Part shown: piece by piece, positions 47,501 through 60,500 of the stretch
Layout: every line of letters starts with the position of its first letter
How positions within the stretch are numbered: position 1 is the first letter of the stretch
Assembly (NCBI GenBank): GCA_002118135.1
Contig: BDIU01000194.1
Span: 124,001 to 188,000, forward strand
DNA from: Trebouxia sp. TZW2008
Taxonomy: Eukaryota > Chlorophyta > Trebouxiophyceae > Trebouxiales > Trebouxiaceae
Length of the DNA: 64,000 bases
Direction of reading: 5' to 3'
Program-made: the position numbers and the translations under genes
The notes under the pieces: generated by a model
Seen by the model: only the letters and a program-made list of their open reading frames with translations
Database searches by the model: none
Told to the model about the DNA's origin: nothing

Positions 47501-50500
47501 AGACTTCAGAAGGTCAACAGGAATTCATGCATGATCAGCAATGTTCAGCTGTTTACAGCTATAAGCACTGTTGCAGCTGTTGGAACAAAGCAAGCGGCCA
47601 AGGGCTTTGCAACCCTGACACCAGTGAGTCTACCTGATGGTACCAACATGGTGGCAGACTGCATGGCCTGCACTGGCCGCTGGGCAGTTGCCCTGATGCA
47701 CAATCCTCGCGTATGATCACGGGGATAGACAGTCACAGCCTGCTGTGTAAAACTCAGCACAGGCAGATGAACTGGAGTTGGCGCTTTTGCAGTCAACTTG
47801 TGCCCAATTACTAGCTGCTGGCATCAACACCACACAGTTTAAGAGCCAGCGTTTTTGACCGCACAGTTCAAGAGCCAGCGTCTTTGGCCACAACAGGGCT
47901 TGGCTTTGCCAAAGCTTATCAAGCATGCAATGTGAGCTAGCTTGCACTGTTGGTGAAAATGGGCAGCAGAACTGCAGTGACACAGCACTGCCAAGCGTTA
48001 CCCAACAGACAGTACAACCTATCCACAAGGATTGAGGCAGGTGCATCACAATGCTTCCATACATTAGAGCTTTCTGCCACCACATTGAGGGCCAAACTCT
48101 TGACTAGGTCTTGCACATGCTGGAGAAAGGCATGGGGACATGAAGGCAACACCCATCACCTTACACCAACTCATGATGGCTGTTGCCTTCATGTCCTCAT
48201 GCTTTCTCCAGCATGTGCAAAGCCTGATCAAAATGCTTGGCCTTTGACCTGGCGCAAAAAGCGTGCACATGTGGAGGAATTGGTCAATGCTTCCATGTTG
48301 ACAGGGCTACAGTACACTTTGATGCAGCGATGTCAGCAGACAAATGCTGCCCAATGCCTCAGACCAACCAACTCGTGTTGCAGCTGCATTGCCTGGTAAC
48401 GCAGTAGCGTCAGCATGAAAGTACTGAAAAGCCTTGGACCAATTTTGTGACAGCCGCCGCAATGTGCTATAATGCAGCAGTGTCACTATGAGGGTAAAGC
48501 TATGAGGGTATGAACAGCACCTCAGACCAGCTCATGACGGCTGCTGCGTTGGTCTGTGTTGTAGCAGTGTCGGCATCGAAGCACTGACCAGTGCTTCCAC
48601 ATTCTCATACCTTCCCAACCATGACAAAACCCAAGCTCTGGAACAGGTTTTGCACATGCTGAAGAAGGCATGCGGACATGGAGGCAACAGTCAACACCTC
48701 CAGCAATACTTAAGATACCTGCTGCTGCAGTGTAGTGAACAAATCTAGCGGTGCTGGCGTGTACACCCTGACCAGCATCTCAGATTTGCTCACAATTCCT
48801 GCTGCATTGTACTATACTGTAGCAGTGCCAGCATGGAAGCACTGACCAATCCGTCCATGTTTTCATGACGTGTCAGCCATGACAAAGGCCAAGCTCTTGG
48901 ATAGGCTTCGCACATGCTGGAGAAGGCATGAAGATATGAGGGCGACAATTGGCACCTCGAGACTTTTCATGATGGCTGCTGCACTGTATTGCAGTGTAGC
49001 ATTGTCATCATGAGAGCACTGACCATCTTTGCACAAACTTGCGACAGCCGGTTCAGTGCTTTTGAAATGTAGCAGTGTCAGCATGAAAGCACTGACCAAG
49101 GCCTCCATATGATCATCCTTTCTCCTCCATGACAGAAACCATGCTCTTGAACAGGCTTTGCACATGCTAGAGAAGGCATGAAGACAAGAAGGGAATGGTC
49201 AGCACCACAAAAACAACTCATGACGATGGCTGCTGCACTGTTCTGTAATGCAACAATGTCAGCATGAAGGCAATGCACAGCACCGCAGATTAGCTCATGG
49301 TGGCTGCTGCATTATACTGTAGCAGTGTCAGCACAGAAGCACTGACCAATGCCCCCATACGCTCATACCCTTACAAAGCATGCAGAAGGCTGATTATCTG
49401 GCCAGGCTTCAGCTTGCTCATCAAAGGCATGAGGACAAAGCATGCAGAAGGCTGATTATCTGGCCAGGCTTCAGCTTGCTCATCAAAGGCATGAGGACAT
49501 GAAGGCGCTGACCAGCACCTGGGGCCAACTTGTGATGGCAGTGTGCTGTACTGAGGCAGTCTCAGCATGCAGAAAATGACCAGCTCCTCAGGCTAGCTCA
49601 TGTTGGCTGCTGCATTGCGTCGTACTGTGACAGTGTCAGCATTGAAGCACTGACCAAAACCTCCATATGGTCATGCCGTGTCAGGCATGACAGAGGCCAA
49701 GCTTCTGATGAGGCTTTGCACATGCTGGAGACGACATGACGACGTGAAGGGAATGATCAGCACCTCAAAACCAACTGATGACGATGGCTGCTGCACTGTT
49801 CTGTAATGCAGCAGTGTCAGCATGAAAGCAGTGACCAGCCTTGCACCAACTTGTGACAGCCGCTCAGTGTTCTTGTAATGTAGCAGTGTCAGCATGAAAG
49901 CACTAACCGATGCCTCCATGTGTTCAATTTTCTTCAGCCATGACAAAAGCCGAGCTCTTGAAGAGGCTTTGCACATGCTGGAGAAGGCATGAAGACATGG
50001 AGGCAACAGTCAAAGTCTCCACCAACACTTGTGATACCTGCTGTGTAGTGAACCGTTGTGGCATATTGGCGTGTACGCCGTGATCAGACTCACTCACACT
50101 AACTACTGAAATGCGTCATACTGTCAAAGTGTCAGCATGGAAGCACTGATTAAAGTATCCATATGCTCACACCTTCCCAGCTTTGACAAAACCCAAGCTC
50201 TTGGCTAGGCTTTGCACATGCTGAAAAAGGGATGAGTACATGAAGGGACTGATCAGCAACTCAAATGAACTTGTGATGGTTGCTTCAGTGTAGCAGTATC
50301 AGCGCAAAAATGCTGCCCAAGGCCTCAAACCACTTCATGATGGCTGCTGCATTGTTCTATACGGTAGCAGTGTCAGTCAGGAAGTACTGACCAAAGCCTT
50401 TTGATGCTCAGACCTCACAAACATGCAGAAGGCCAAGCATCTGACTAGGCTTCGCGTATACTGGAGAAAGGTTTGAGGATACAAAGAAATGCTCAGCCCC

Positions 50501-51550
50501 TCACACCAACTCATAATGGGTGTTGCAGTGCACTGCACCATAGCAGTGCTAGCGTGGAAGCACTGGCCAAAGCCTCTATACATTCATGCCTTCTGAAACT
50601 TTTGCAAAGGCCAAGCTCTTGAACAGACTTTGCACATGCTGGAGAAGGCATGAAGACATGAAGGAACAACCAGCACCCCAAAGCAGCTTATAATGACTGC
50701 TGCATTGCACTCTGGTGTTCCTGTCATGTAGCAAAATCAGTACCAAGGCATTGACATGCGTGCTGCTTGTGCAGAACATGATTATTTGGGGGTGTCTCGC
50801 TATGTCATAGACTGCCTGAGCCTCATGGACATATTTTCACTGCCACTGTGTGGCACATGCGATCAGCCTTGTTGGCTGGCTAAAGTAAAGTGTAAAGTTA
50901 CTCTCTCTCTTGACCAGCACCTCAGATCAAGTTATGATGGCTGCTGCACCGTACTAATATACAGCGGTGTCAGCATGAAAGTCCAAAATTTATGTCTTTG
51001 ATGACGTGTACCCTTCGTCAGTCACCTCTGGCTTTCATTGTCAAGTGCCATGAAGCGGCAAAGCAACACTGTAGGCAGTCAGGTTTTGGGCATGACTGAC
51101 TACACTGCATTTAGAACACCGCAATGCGACAATCTGGAAAAAAAAAAGGAAAAAACAGAAAAAGAGGTTTCAGACAAACCTGGTCTAGCAGGCTGGACTC
51201 CACAGGGAAGGGCTCGTACAGGAACTTTTTGTAGAAGGACTTCTTGGGGTCGTGCACCATAATGACGGCCACCCCCTGCCGGTCAAACTGGGGCCGCCCC
51301 GCCCGCCCCATCATCTGGAGCACATCTGTGATGGGGAAGTCCACATACCGCCTGCAGGTCGCACACTCACCATGAGACATATGAACAATGATTGCGTGAA
51401 CGAGTGAATGCAGCAGCCTGCATACTGCCGACACGTCACATGCTCAATGTTGTGCATTGTACAAAGCACATTTGTGATGGTATGTCTAGACCGCCCGCCT
51501 GATCATCTGAAGCACATCTGTGATTGAAAAGTCCACGTAATACCTGAACG

Positions 51551-51596
<46 letters not shown>

Positions 51597-54500
51597 CATA
51601 CATAACATTCTCTGCTGTAAAGTCTGGATGTGTCCTGCTGTCAAGACCACTGACCTTATATTAGTTCTCAAGTACTTAGAAGTATTTCAGCAGGCAGAAC
51701 ACGGTGCGTGGTTCTAACTTGTCTTTTCCTTACAGTCAAAATTGCCCTGTGTCAAATATCCTGGTATCAATTTGAGCATTTCTTTACATGACTGTGTGCC
51801 GAGAAGATGTCTAATGGTTGATTGTGGGTGCTAAATTCAGAGCAACTGGCCAGGCACTCATCCTTGTGGGTTATCAGCAAATTGTCTTTGAAGCTCAGCT
51901 CAGGGTTGCACATCCTGAAGCAAGCCATATGCTGTCCATGCAGGGACTATATGCATGTGCTGATGGCAGATGAGCCCATGAGTGAGTACGTCTAAGCGTC
52001 TGCAGCATGCAATCAAGCTAGACACAGGTTGTTCGTGTACAGACAACCTATGCCCAGCAGACTGCATACTGCAGACACGAGATGGACTTCCCAATACAGG
52101 CAGGTATGCACTCCACCAAGCAATCAACATCTTTGGGACACGATGAAAGCATTCAAACTTGTAGAGTTGAAGCAATAAGAAACGTGCAATGACCTAGTGC
52201 GTTTGCAGGGCTACTGAAGCAGATGCAAAGCCCAAAGAGCTGAAGGGATAGGGAACAACAGTCATGGATGTTCAGAAGACTGTCAAATGCTGCTTGGGGT
52301 ACAAGCTGTACAAGTCAGCCTGCACTTCTTGCAAGTCAGCGAGAAATGCAGGTTGATCTGCACTATGTGCTGTTAAGGCTCAGAAATAACTCTGAAGGGT
52401 CCGAGCAGACTGAATGTCCACCTTTCTGGGCTGACACATCAGCATGCTGCAAGTTACGTTTTATGCCAAAGTCATGCTGAAGGCGTCTAGCTTCTGCATG
52501 GTTCATCTGTATCCAGCATGTGATGCTGCTCGTCTGTGCAAGACGACCAATAGAGAATCCTTGCAAGTCCTGACCAAATGCCAGCGGGACCTGCAAAAAT
52601 GTCTCTGTTGATCACCAACAAACAGCGCATATACATGGGTATCATTTGGTCACAGCAGCGGCAGCAGTAAGTGCCTGAGAATCAGCTGCTGAGCATTGGA
52701 ACAACACAGAGCAGAGTCTGAGCAAAGGGACGATTTCTGACGCATCTGTCACGCAGTCAGCATCAGAAGACTCTGCACATCTGTGGCAGCGAATGAGCGT
52801 TGCTTTGCATGTCTCTTCAAGTGCCACAGAAAGTTCTGAGGCGTACCAGTTGCTGACTAAACATGTCTTGCTTGATATGCCCTGTATAGCTTCAGAGCCT
52901 TTGCTACCTTGTTCTAGCGTCTGCTCACAGGAATTGCCACAGTACAATTGTCATGCAGTAAGCATCAAAAGCCTTTGTGGCAACCATGGAAGCACTGGAG
53001 CCTTGCCCTGCATACTTCCACATGCGGCTCAAAGACTTCTGAGGCATACAGGTTGCTGCCAAACATGCCTCGCTTGACATGCCCTGTACAGCTTTAAGAC
53101 CTTTGCTGCGCTATCCTAATGTCAGATCACAGGGACTGCCATGGCATATCAGTTCTGCAGTCAGCATCAAAAGCCGCTGTAACGCCTGCGTAAGCAGTAG
53201 AGCGATTGCTTTGTATGCTTCCAGAGGCGAAGCAGCGGCTTCTGGGGGGCAGCATTTGCTGACAAATATGCCTTGCTTGACAGGCCCTGTACAGCCTCAG
53301 AGCCTTTCTTACATTGCCCAAATCTGTGAGCATGGGAATTGCCATGGCACACCTGTCATGCACTAAGCATCAAAAGCTTTTTGCAGTGCATATTGGAGCA
53401 CTGGGGCATCGAATTGCATGGTTGCACAGACGCCACAAGTACTCCTGAGCGGTACCAATCACTGACTAAAGATGCCTTGCTGGACATACCCTGTACAGCT
53501 TAAGAGCCTTGCTACAGTTTCTGAACACAGCAAGCGTTGCAGCACAGCTGTCATGCACTCAACATCAAGAGCCTCTGCAACGCTTGCGGTGGTACCAGGG
53601 CATTGCACTGTATGCATCCACAAGCTGCACAGAGACTCTGAGACAAACTTGCTTGACATGCCCTGTCCAGTTTAAGAGCCATTGCTATTGTGTCCCAATT
53701 TCTGATCACAGGGATTGCCACAGTACATCTGTCATGCAGTAAGCATCAAAAGCTTTCTTGTCACCCATGGCAGCTCTGGAGCTTTGCTTTGCATGCTTCC
53801 ACAAGTGCCACAGAAACCTTTGAGGCGTATCAGTTGCGGATTGAGCATGCCTTGCTTGACAGGCCCTGTACAGCTTCAAAGCCATTGTAACATTCTATCA
53901 GCGCCTGATTACAGGAGCTGCCATGGCACAACTGTCATGCAGTAAGCATCAAAAGCCTACGTGACGCTTGTCACAGCGCCAGAGGGCTGCACTGTATGCT
54001 TTAACATGCAGCACAGAGACTTGTGAGGCGTATAAGCTGCCGACAAATATGCCTTGCTTGACATGCCCTATACATTTTCAGAGCCTTTGCTGCATTATCT
54101 CAGTGTCTGATCAGAAGTATTGCTGCAGCACGTGTGACACACTCAACATCAAACACCTCTGCCACGCTTGTCATAGCACCAGAGTGTTGCGCTGTATGCT
54201 TCCACAAGCGGCACAGAGACTTCTGAGGCGTGCCAATTGCTGAAAAACATGCCTTGCCTGATGTGGTTTGCGAAGCTTTGGAGCTTTTGCAACAGTGTCC
54301 TAGCATATGATTCCAAAGCACATCTGTCATGCAGCGAGCATCAAAAGCCTGTGTAACGCATGCTGCAGCACCACAACGCTGCTCTGTATACTTCAACATG
54401 CGGCACACAGACTTCTGAGGCATACCTGATGCTGACAAATGTGCTTTGCTTGACATGCCCTGTGCAGCTTCAGAGCCTTTGCTTGCTTTACTGCCCTAGC

Positions 54501-57500
54501 GTCTGATCACAGGACTTGGCACAGCAGATCTGTCAGACAGTAAGCATCAAAAGCCTATATAATGCCTGTGGGAGCAGATGCGCGTTGCTTTGTATGCTTC
54601 CACAAGCGGCACAGAGGCTTCTGAGGCGTACCAATCGCTGACTAAATATGCCTTGCTTGACATGCCCTGTACTGCTTCAGGGCTTTTGTGACACTGCCTT
54701 AGCGTCTGATCACATGGTTTGCCATAGCACCTCTGTCACGCAGTCAGAATCAAAAGCCTCTGCAACGCCTGTGGGAGCAGATGAATGTCGCGCTGTGTGC
54801 TTTCAAAGGCAACAGAAAGACGTTTGAGACCAGCTGTTGCTGACAACTTTGCCTTGCTTGACACGCCCTGTACAGTGTTGAGGCTTTTCCTACGATTACC
54901 TGGTGTCTAGATACAAGGATTGCCTAGGCACATCTCTCATGCAGTGAGCATCAACAGACCCTGCGTGGCGTGTGGAAGCAAATGAGCATTACTTTGCATG
55001 CTTTGACAAGCAGCACAGAGACTTGAGGCGTTCCAATTGCTGACTCAACATGCCTTGCTTGACATGCTCTGTAAAGCTTCAGAGCCTTTGCTACAGTGTC
55101 CTTGTATCTGATCACAGGGATTGCCACGGCACGCCTGCCATGCGGTAAGGGTCAAAGCCTCTGCAATGCTTGCCATAGCACCAAAGCATTACATGGCATG
55201 CTTTGGCAAGCGGCACAGAAGCTTCTGAGACAAAACACTTGCTGAAAAACATGCCTTGCTTGACATACCCTGTACAGCTTCAGAGCGTTTGCTGTATTGA
55301 CCTGGTGTCTGATCAAAAGCGTTGTCATGGCACATCTGTCATCCACTCAACATCAAAAGTTTCTGCAATGCTTGCGGCAGCACCCAGAGCATTGCACTGT
55401 ATGGTTTCATAAGCAGCACAGATACTGCTGAAGTGTATCAGTGGCTGACAAATGTGCCTGGCTTGACATGCCCTGTACAGCTTCAGAGCCTTTGCTATAA
55501 AGCAACTAATGTCCAATCACAGGGTCTGCTATAGCACATCTGTCAAGCACACAACGTCCAAAGCCTCTGCAATGCACAAGGGAGCAGATGCGCTGCACTG
55601 TATGCTTCCATCAGCGGCACAGAGCCCTTCTGAGGCATATCAGTTGCTGACAGACATGCTTGTTTGACATGCCCTGTACAGCTTTGAAGCCTTTGCTACA
55701 ATAGCCTGTTGCTGAGTTGCACGATTGCCACAGCACATTTGTCATGCAGTCAGCACCAAAAGCGTCTGCACTGCATATGGAAGCAGGCCAAGGTTGCTTC
55801 GCATGCTTTCAAAAGCAGCACCAAAATTTGTATAGTGTAGCAAGTGCTGACAAACATGCCTTGCCTAACACTCCCAGTACAGCTTCACAGCTGATGCTAC
55901 ATTGTCCTCGCATCTGATCACAAGGATTGCCACTACACGTCTGTCACGCAGTACATATCAAAAGCTTCTGAAACGCGCACGGGAGCAGATGAGCAGTGCT
56001 TTGCATGCTTCCACAAGCGTCACAGAAATTTGTGAGGCCTGCCGACCTGTAGCAAAGATGCCTTGCTGAACATGCCCCCGACGGCCTCAGAGCCTTGGCT
56101 ACCATGTCCTAGTGCTTGGTTACAGGCGTTGCCATGGCACATCTGTCATGCAGTACGCATCAAAAGCCTCTACAGCGCTTGTATGAGCATATTAGCGCTG
56201 CTTTGTATGCACACCAAGCGCCAGAAAAGCTCCTGAGACGTGCCAGTTGCTGACAAATATGCCTTGCTTGACATGCCCTGTAACACCTTTACCTTCTGCA
56301 TCGACTGAACTAGCTGGACATGCACCTGCCAAAGCACTTGCTGCGGACTGGATCTGTGCATGTCTATCCTTGGCTCATGCAGCCAGTGGCTGTGGAAATG
56401 CCAATAACCTCGAACCCGGACTCATTGTATGCCTGGCAAAAGCAGCCTTGGCATGATCAGACAATAGTGGCATCTGCACAGCTACAACACAACAGCTCCA
56501 GCGAGCGTCACTGATTCAGAGGAGTAGTGACATTGACAAGCTTGGAAGGGGTGGAATGCCGGCAATGACAGGTGCAGACCAAACAATGGCCCACAGCATT
56601 GTCTCTCACATTTGTGAGAAGCAGACCTGTGTGCAACTGCCTGGTCTGTAGCTGTCCAATACCAGCACTCACACGCTCAGCAGCTTTTACGCTGCAGTTC
56701 TGTTTGAGCTGCCAGGCATATTTGTGTATAGCAGCATTTGCATTACCAGGCATGTTTGTGCATAGCAGCATTTGAATTGGAACTGCTGGTGACCGTGTCA
56801 CTGACATCGGCAATGAAAGCCCAACAGAGACATTGCATCCAGCAAATTGAGCAGACTTTGAGATGTCCTGTGCAGATAGAAACCCTCCTCCACTGCTTGG
56901 GTGCACCTTGTCAGCAGGGCGCCTCAACATTCTGGGCAACAAGAAGCAAACAACAACCCCACGCAGCCACTCCTGCTGTTTGCCAGCAAACTTTAGCAAT
57001 CTGAGCAGAGTGGAGGCACAGGCACCGTGCAGGGGTCTTGAGAGCTCCTTTGCAGACAGAGCATCTTCTGCTGTGCACAGGTGCACCGCTTCAGCAAGGC
57101 AACTCAGCACTGCTGGACGCTGCTCTGTGCAACCACAACCAACGCAGGAACTCTACATAGAGTGTATTCTGCTCTTTGCCAGCAAATTTTAGCAAGTCAA
57201 ACAGAATGTAGGTGTAAGCAATATACAGGGCTCTCAAGAGGTCCTTTGCAGACAGAATACTCCACCACAGCTCCACTGCTGTTGCTCAGCAGGTGGCCTC
57301 AAAGCCCTGCCAAAGCTTCTCTATGCAACAAAATCCAATGCAGGAACTCTATCTGCAGCATATTCTGCTGTTTGCCAGCAAAACTTTGCAGGTCACACGG
57401 TTGAAGCATAGCCAGCATGCAGGGGTCTTGCAAAGTCCTGAGCAGGAAGAGAAACTCCGCTAAAGCTGTAAAGCTCCTCTTCACAAGGAATCTCAGCACT

Positions 57501-60500
57501 GGTGAAGTCACTTTCTGCAACAGAAATCAAAAAAGACACCCCGCATGCAGTTATTTGGCAGGCTAGCTTTTGCAGCCACTTTCAACACTGGCATACCTCT
57601 CCACATCAACCGCACCGCAGAAGTTCAATGCAACATCATTCAGAACAGTGACCAATCACTCACATGCACATTAGGGCATGCTTGGCAGTATTGCAGGCTG
57701 ATTTACTGGCAGCACAGCAACACACATTGGTAAGTGTCACATTCCTTGTAGCCTTTACATCAGAACAACATGACTCTGTGTGTTGGCGTGCTCTTCAAGG
57801 TCTGAGCATTGCAAAACATGTGCTGTGTCAGCATCTTCTTGCTCTGCAATTGCATTGCAGGCACCTTATTCAGCATCTTGCTGCGGCAAGCCATTCAAAT
57901 CGGACTTTGCCATTGCATAGCTGGCAATGCATTGTTGCCCAAAGGCAAAGCGGTCAGTGCGCTTTAGCCTGGACAAGCTGCCGCAAGAGACTCTTGACAA
58001 TCATACAGATCAGAAGTCCACAAAAGACAGCCTGTCCGCACTGTGAGCGCACCTGACCAGTCTGCATGCTGCTGCATTGGGGTGAATAGTGGTGTTCACA
58101 AATTGTCAGCAACACCAAGTCTCCAAAGAGTGTGAGATAGTATAAGCGCACCTGATCGTGTCTGCCTGCTGTCACACTGGTGCTGGTTTTAGTGCTCCCA
58201 CTCAGTCAGTGGCATTTTGAGTTCAAGAAGCCTGTTCACAATCTCAGCACACCTGACCAGCCTGCGTGCTGCGGCACTGGTATTGATATCCAAGTCCTGC
58301 CACATTCAGTGACACTCATTGTCCAAGAAGCTTGTTCACAATGTAAGCGCACCTGACCAGTCTGCATGCTGCTGCATTAGGGTCGATAGCATTACCTTCC
58401 AACAGTCGGTGACACTACCAAGTTCAAGAAGCCTGTTCACAACGCAAGGACACCTGACCATGTCTGTCTGCTGCTGCATTGATTTGGTCTCTGCACCCCC
58501 ATGCAGTCATCAATTGCATGCTGCTGCATTGGTATTGATAACGCTGCCCCTACACAGTCAATGACTGCATGCTGCTGCATTGATGTTGATACAGCACACC
58601 CACGCAAGAGCAACACTAGAAGAGCAACAGAAAAGAGTATATGCAATCAGGCGTCACAGCAAGAGCCTCTGTTAGTGGAACCAGCCCAGCATTAGTGACA
58701 TGGAGTGATCAAACAAAGCTTGATCTTGACAGATGATTCTGTTGTGGCAAAGCTTGTAGGTGGATAGTAAGCTTACAGACTGTATAACAACAGGAAAGTC
58801 TATCCAGATCAAGCATTGTGTGGACAAGCCAACTTTTGCGGACCATGTAAGCACCTATTGCCCCTGACTGTCGCCGGGTTGCAGGCAGACAACAAGCTTG
58901 CAGCTTGTAAAGCAGTCAGGAACGTCTGTCCAGATCAAGCATTGTGTGAATGAGCCAAGTTGTGTACACCATGTAAGGACCTGATGTTCCTGACTGTGGC
59001 AAAGGTTACAGGCAGCCAACTTGCAAGATATACCTCAGGAGTTTCTGTCCAGGTTAAGGTTTGCCCAAACAAGCCAACTTACATAGACCATGTAATGACC
59101 TGGTCAAATTGATTGCTCTTGACTCCAACTGCAATGGCTGAGTGCAATGCCATGAACAGTTGGAGCTGGCCAGTGCAGATACTGGGACTTTGACAGATCC
59201 TTGCTTTCATGGGGCTTGGAGACAAGACGCATCAAAGCAGTCAGTGCCAGCCACACATTTGTCTACTCCTGCCAGCTGTGGTGATGACCTTGTTGTCATC
59301 AGACAAACATATAATTCAGGGAAAGGCAAGTTGCTAGCTGGCATGTTGCTAAGCTTTGTAGACGCAAGCTAAGCATCAGTGAGGCACCTTCCACAAACCA
59401 GGGCGCTGTGCCTACCTTTGATAATGCACAAACAGTGCCATGGTAAGCACGCTTCATACAGAATGGGAAGACTGCAAAAGTGTCAGGACAGATTGCTGCA
59501 TCAATTTCAAGCTTTGCATTTGGTCTGTAAGCTCGAACTGACGAGCCACTTTGTCAAGGCAGGCGAGGTCTGTTGCATCTGTATGCGTTGAGAGACTTGT
59601 CAGAATGCACAGCAAGGAGCAGAGCCAATAGTGCATGCAGCTCCACTTGGGCATGTAGTGTGATACAGATACACGCCCTGGCAAATGCTGCTTGCACTGT
59701 TTACTCACACCCGCATGCTTGATGCATCCTTTAGCAACTAGAATGTCTATAGCAGAGCCCCATTGAAGTTGCTGACTTATGCGTGCAGAGTCAGCCAGCA
59801 GTCATCCATTCAGCATTGTATCAGTTTGTGAGCGTCATCACTGTCTATGCATGACCTGTGTATGGTGAATGACCTCAGCCAGGTGCAGCATAGTTCACAA
59901 AACCTTTGAAAACATGAATTCACCTGGTGCAACACGAGGGCGATGCTTTGTGCGATGATAGAAGCAGTCCAGAGGTCGCAGTGCCCTACAGGGTTGCCGG
60001 ACCCTCTAGCCAGGGTACAGGCTGCCACTAGCATCTGAGTCTTAGGGCCCACAACTCTGAGTTGGGTGGTCAAATCAAGTCAAAGGTTTTAAATGCTCTG
60101 CATGGTGCATCAAAGTGCGCAGTGCCCTTGATAACCACGAGGTGGGCGGGGGTATTGACCCCCGAGACAAGTGTACCGGGTGCCACCAGCACATAAACCC
60201 TCCCTCTTCCTAGCCAAAAAACCCATTTCTCTGTGAGGTGATGCCTCCTTGCTTTGTAGGGTACAAAAAACGCAGAGATTGCAGATACCCTACCTGGACG
60301 GTGCATCAAGGACTCAGTGCCCTTGATGACCACAAAAGGTGGGCGGGGGCGTTGACCCCCAGGCCCAGTTTTGAGGTTCCAGCACCATGGTCTAATTCCC
60401 GCAGGATTTTGTAGGGTAGTCAAAAGCAATAGACGACAGACGGCATACCTAGATGGTGCATCAAAGTACTCAGTGCCCTTGATGACCACAAGGTGGGCAG

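Larger units (their letters stand above)
48050..50720. repeat. Tandem array, period near 250 bp, about ten copies
   Basis: The recurring core is GCTTTGCACATGCTGGAGAAGGCATGAAGACATGAAGG, with GATGGCTGCTGCATTG and GTAGCAGTGTCAGCATGAAAGCACTGACC between cores. Cores lie near 48111, 48653, 48910, 49157, 49440 (variant), 49715, 49970, 50213, 50450 and 50630. One unit (48181-48400) is inverted. I cannot tie it to an exon. Confidence 0.85.

Noticed and set aside
52640..56300. Regular spacing suggested a CRISPR-like array
   Set aside because: Units of about 202 bp diverge along their whole length, there are no short identical repeats with unique spacers, and the setting is a eukaryotic intron.
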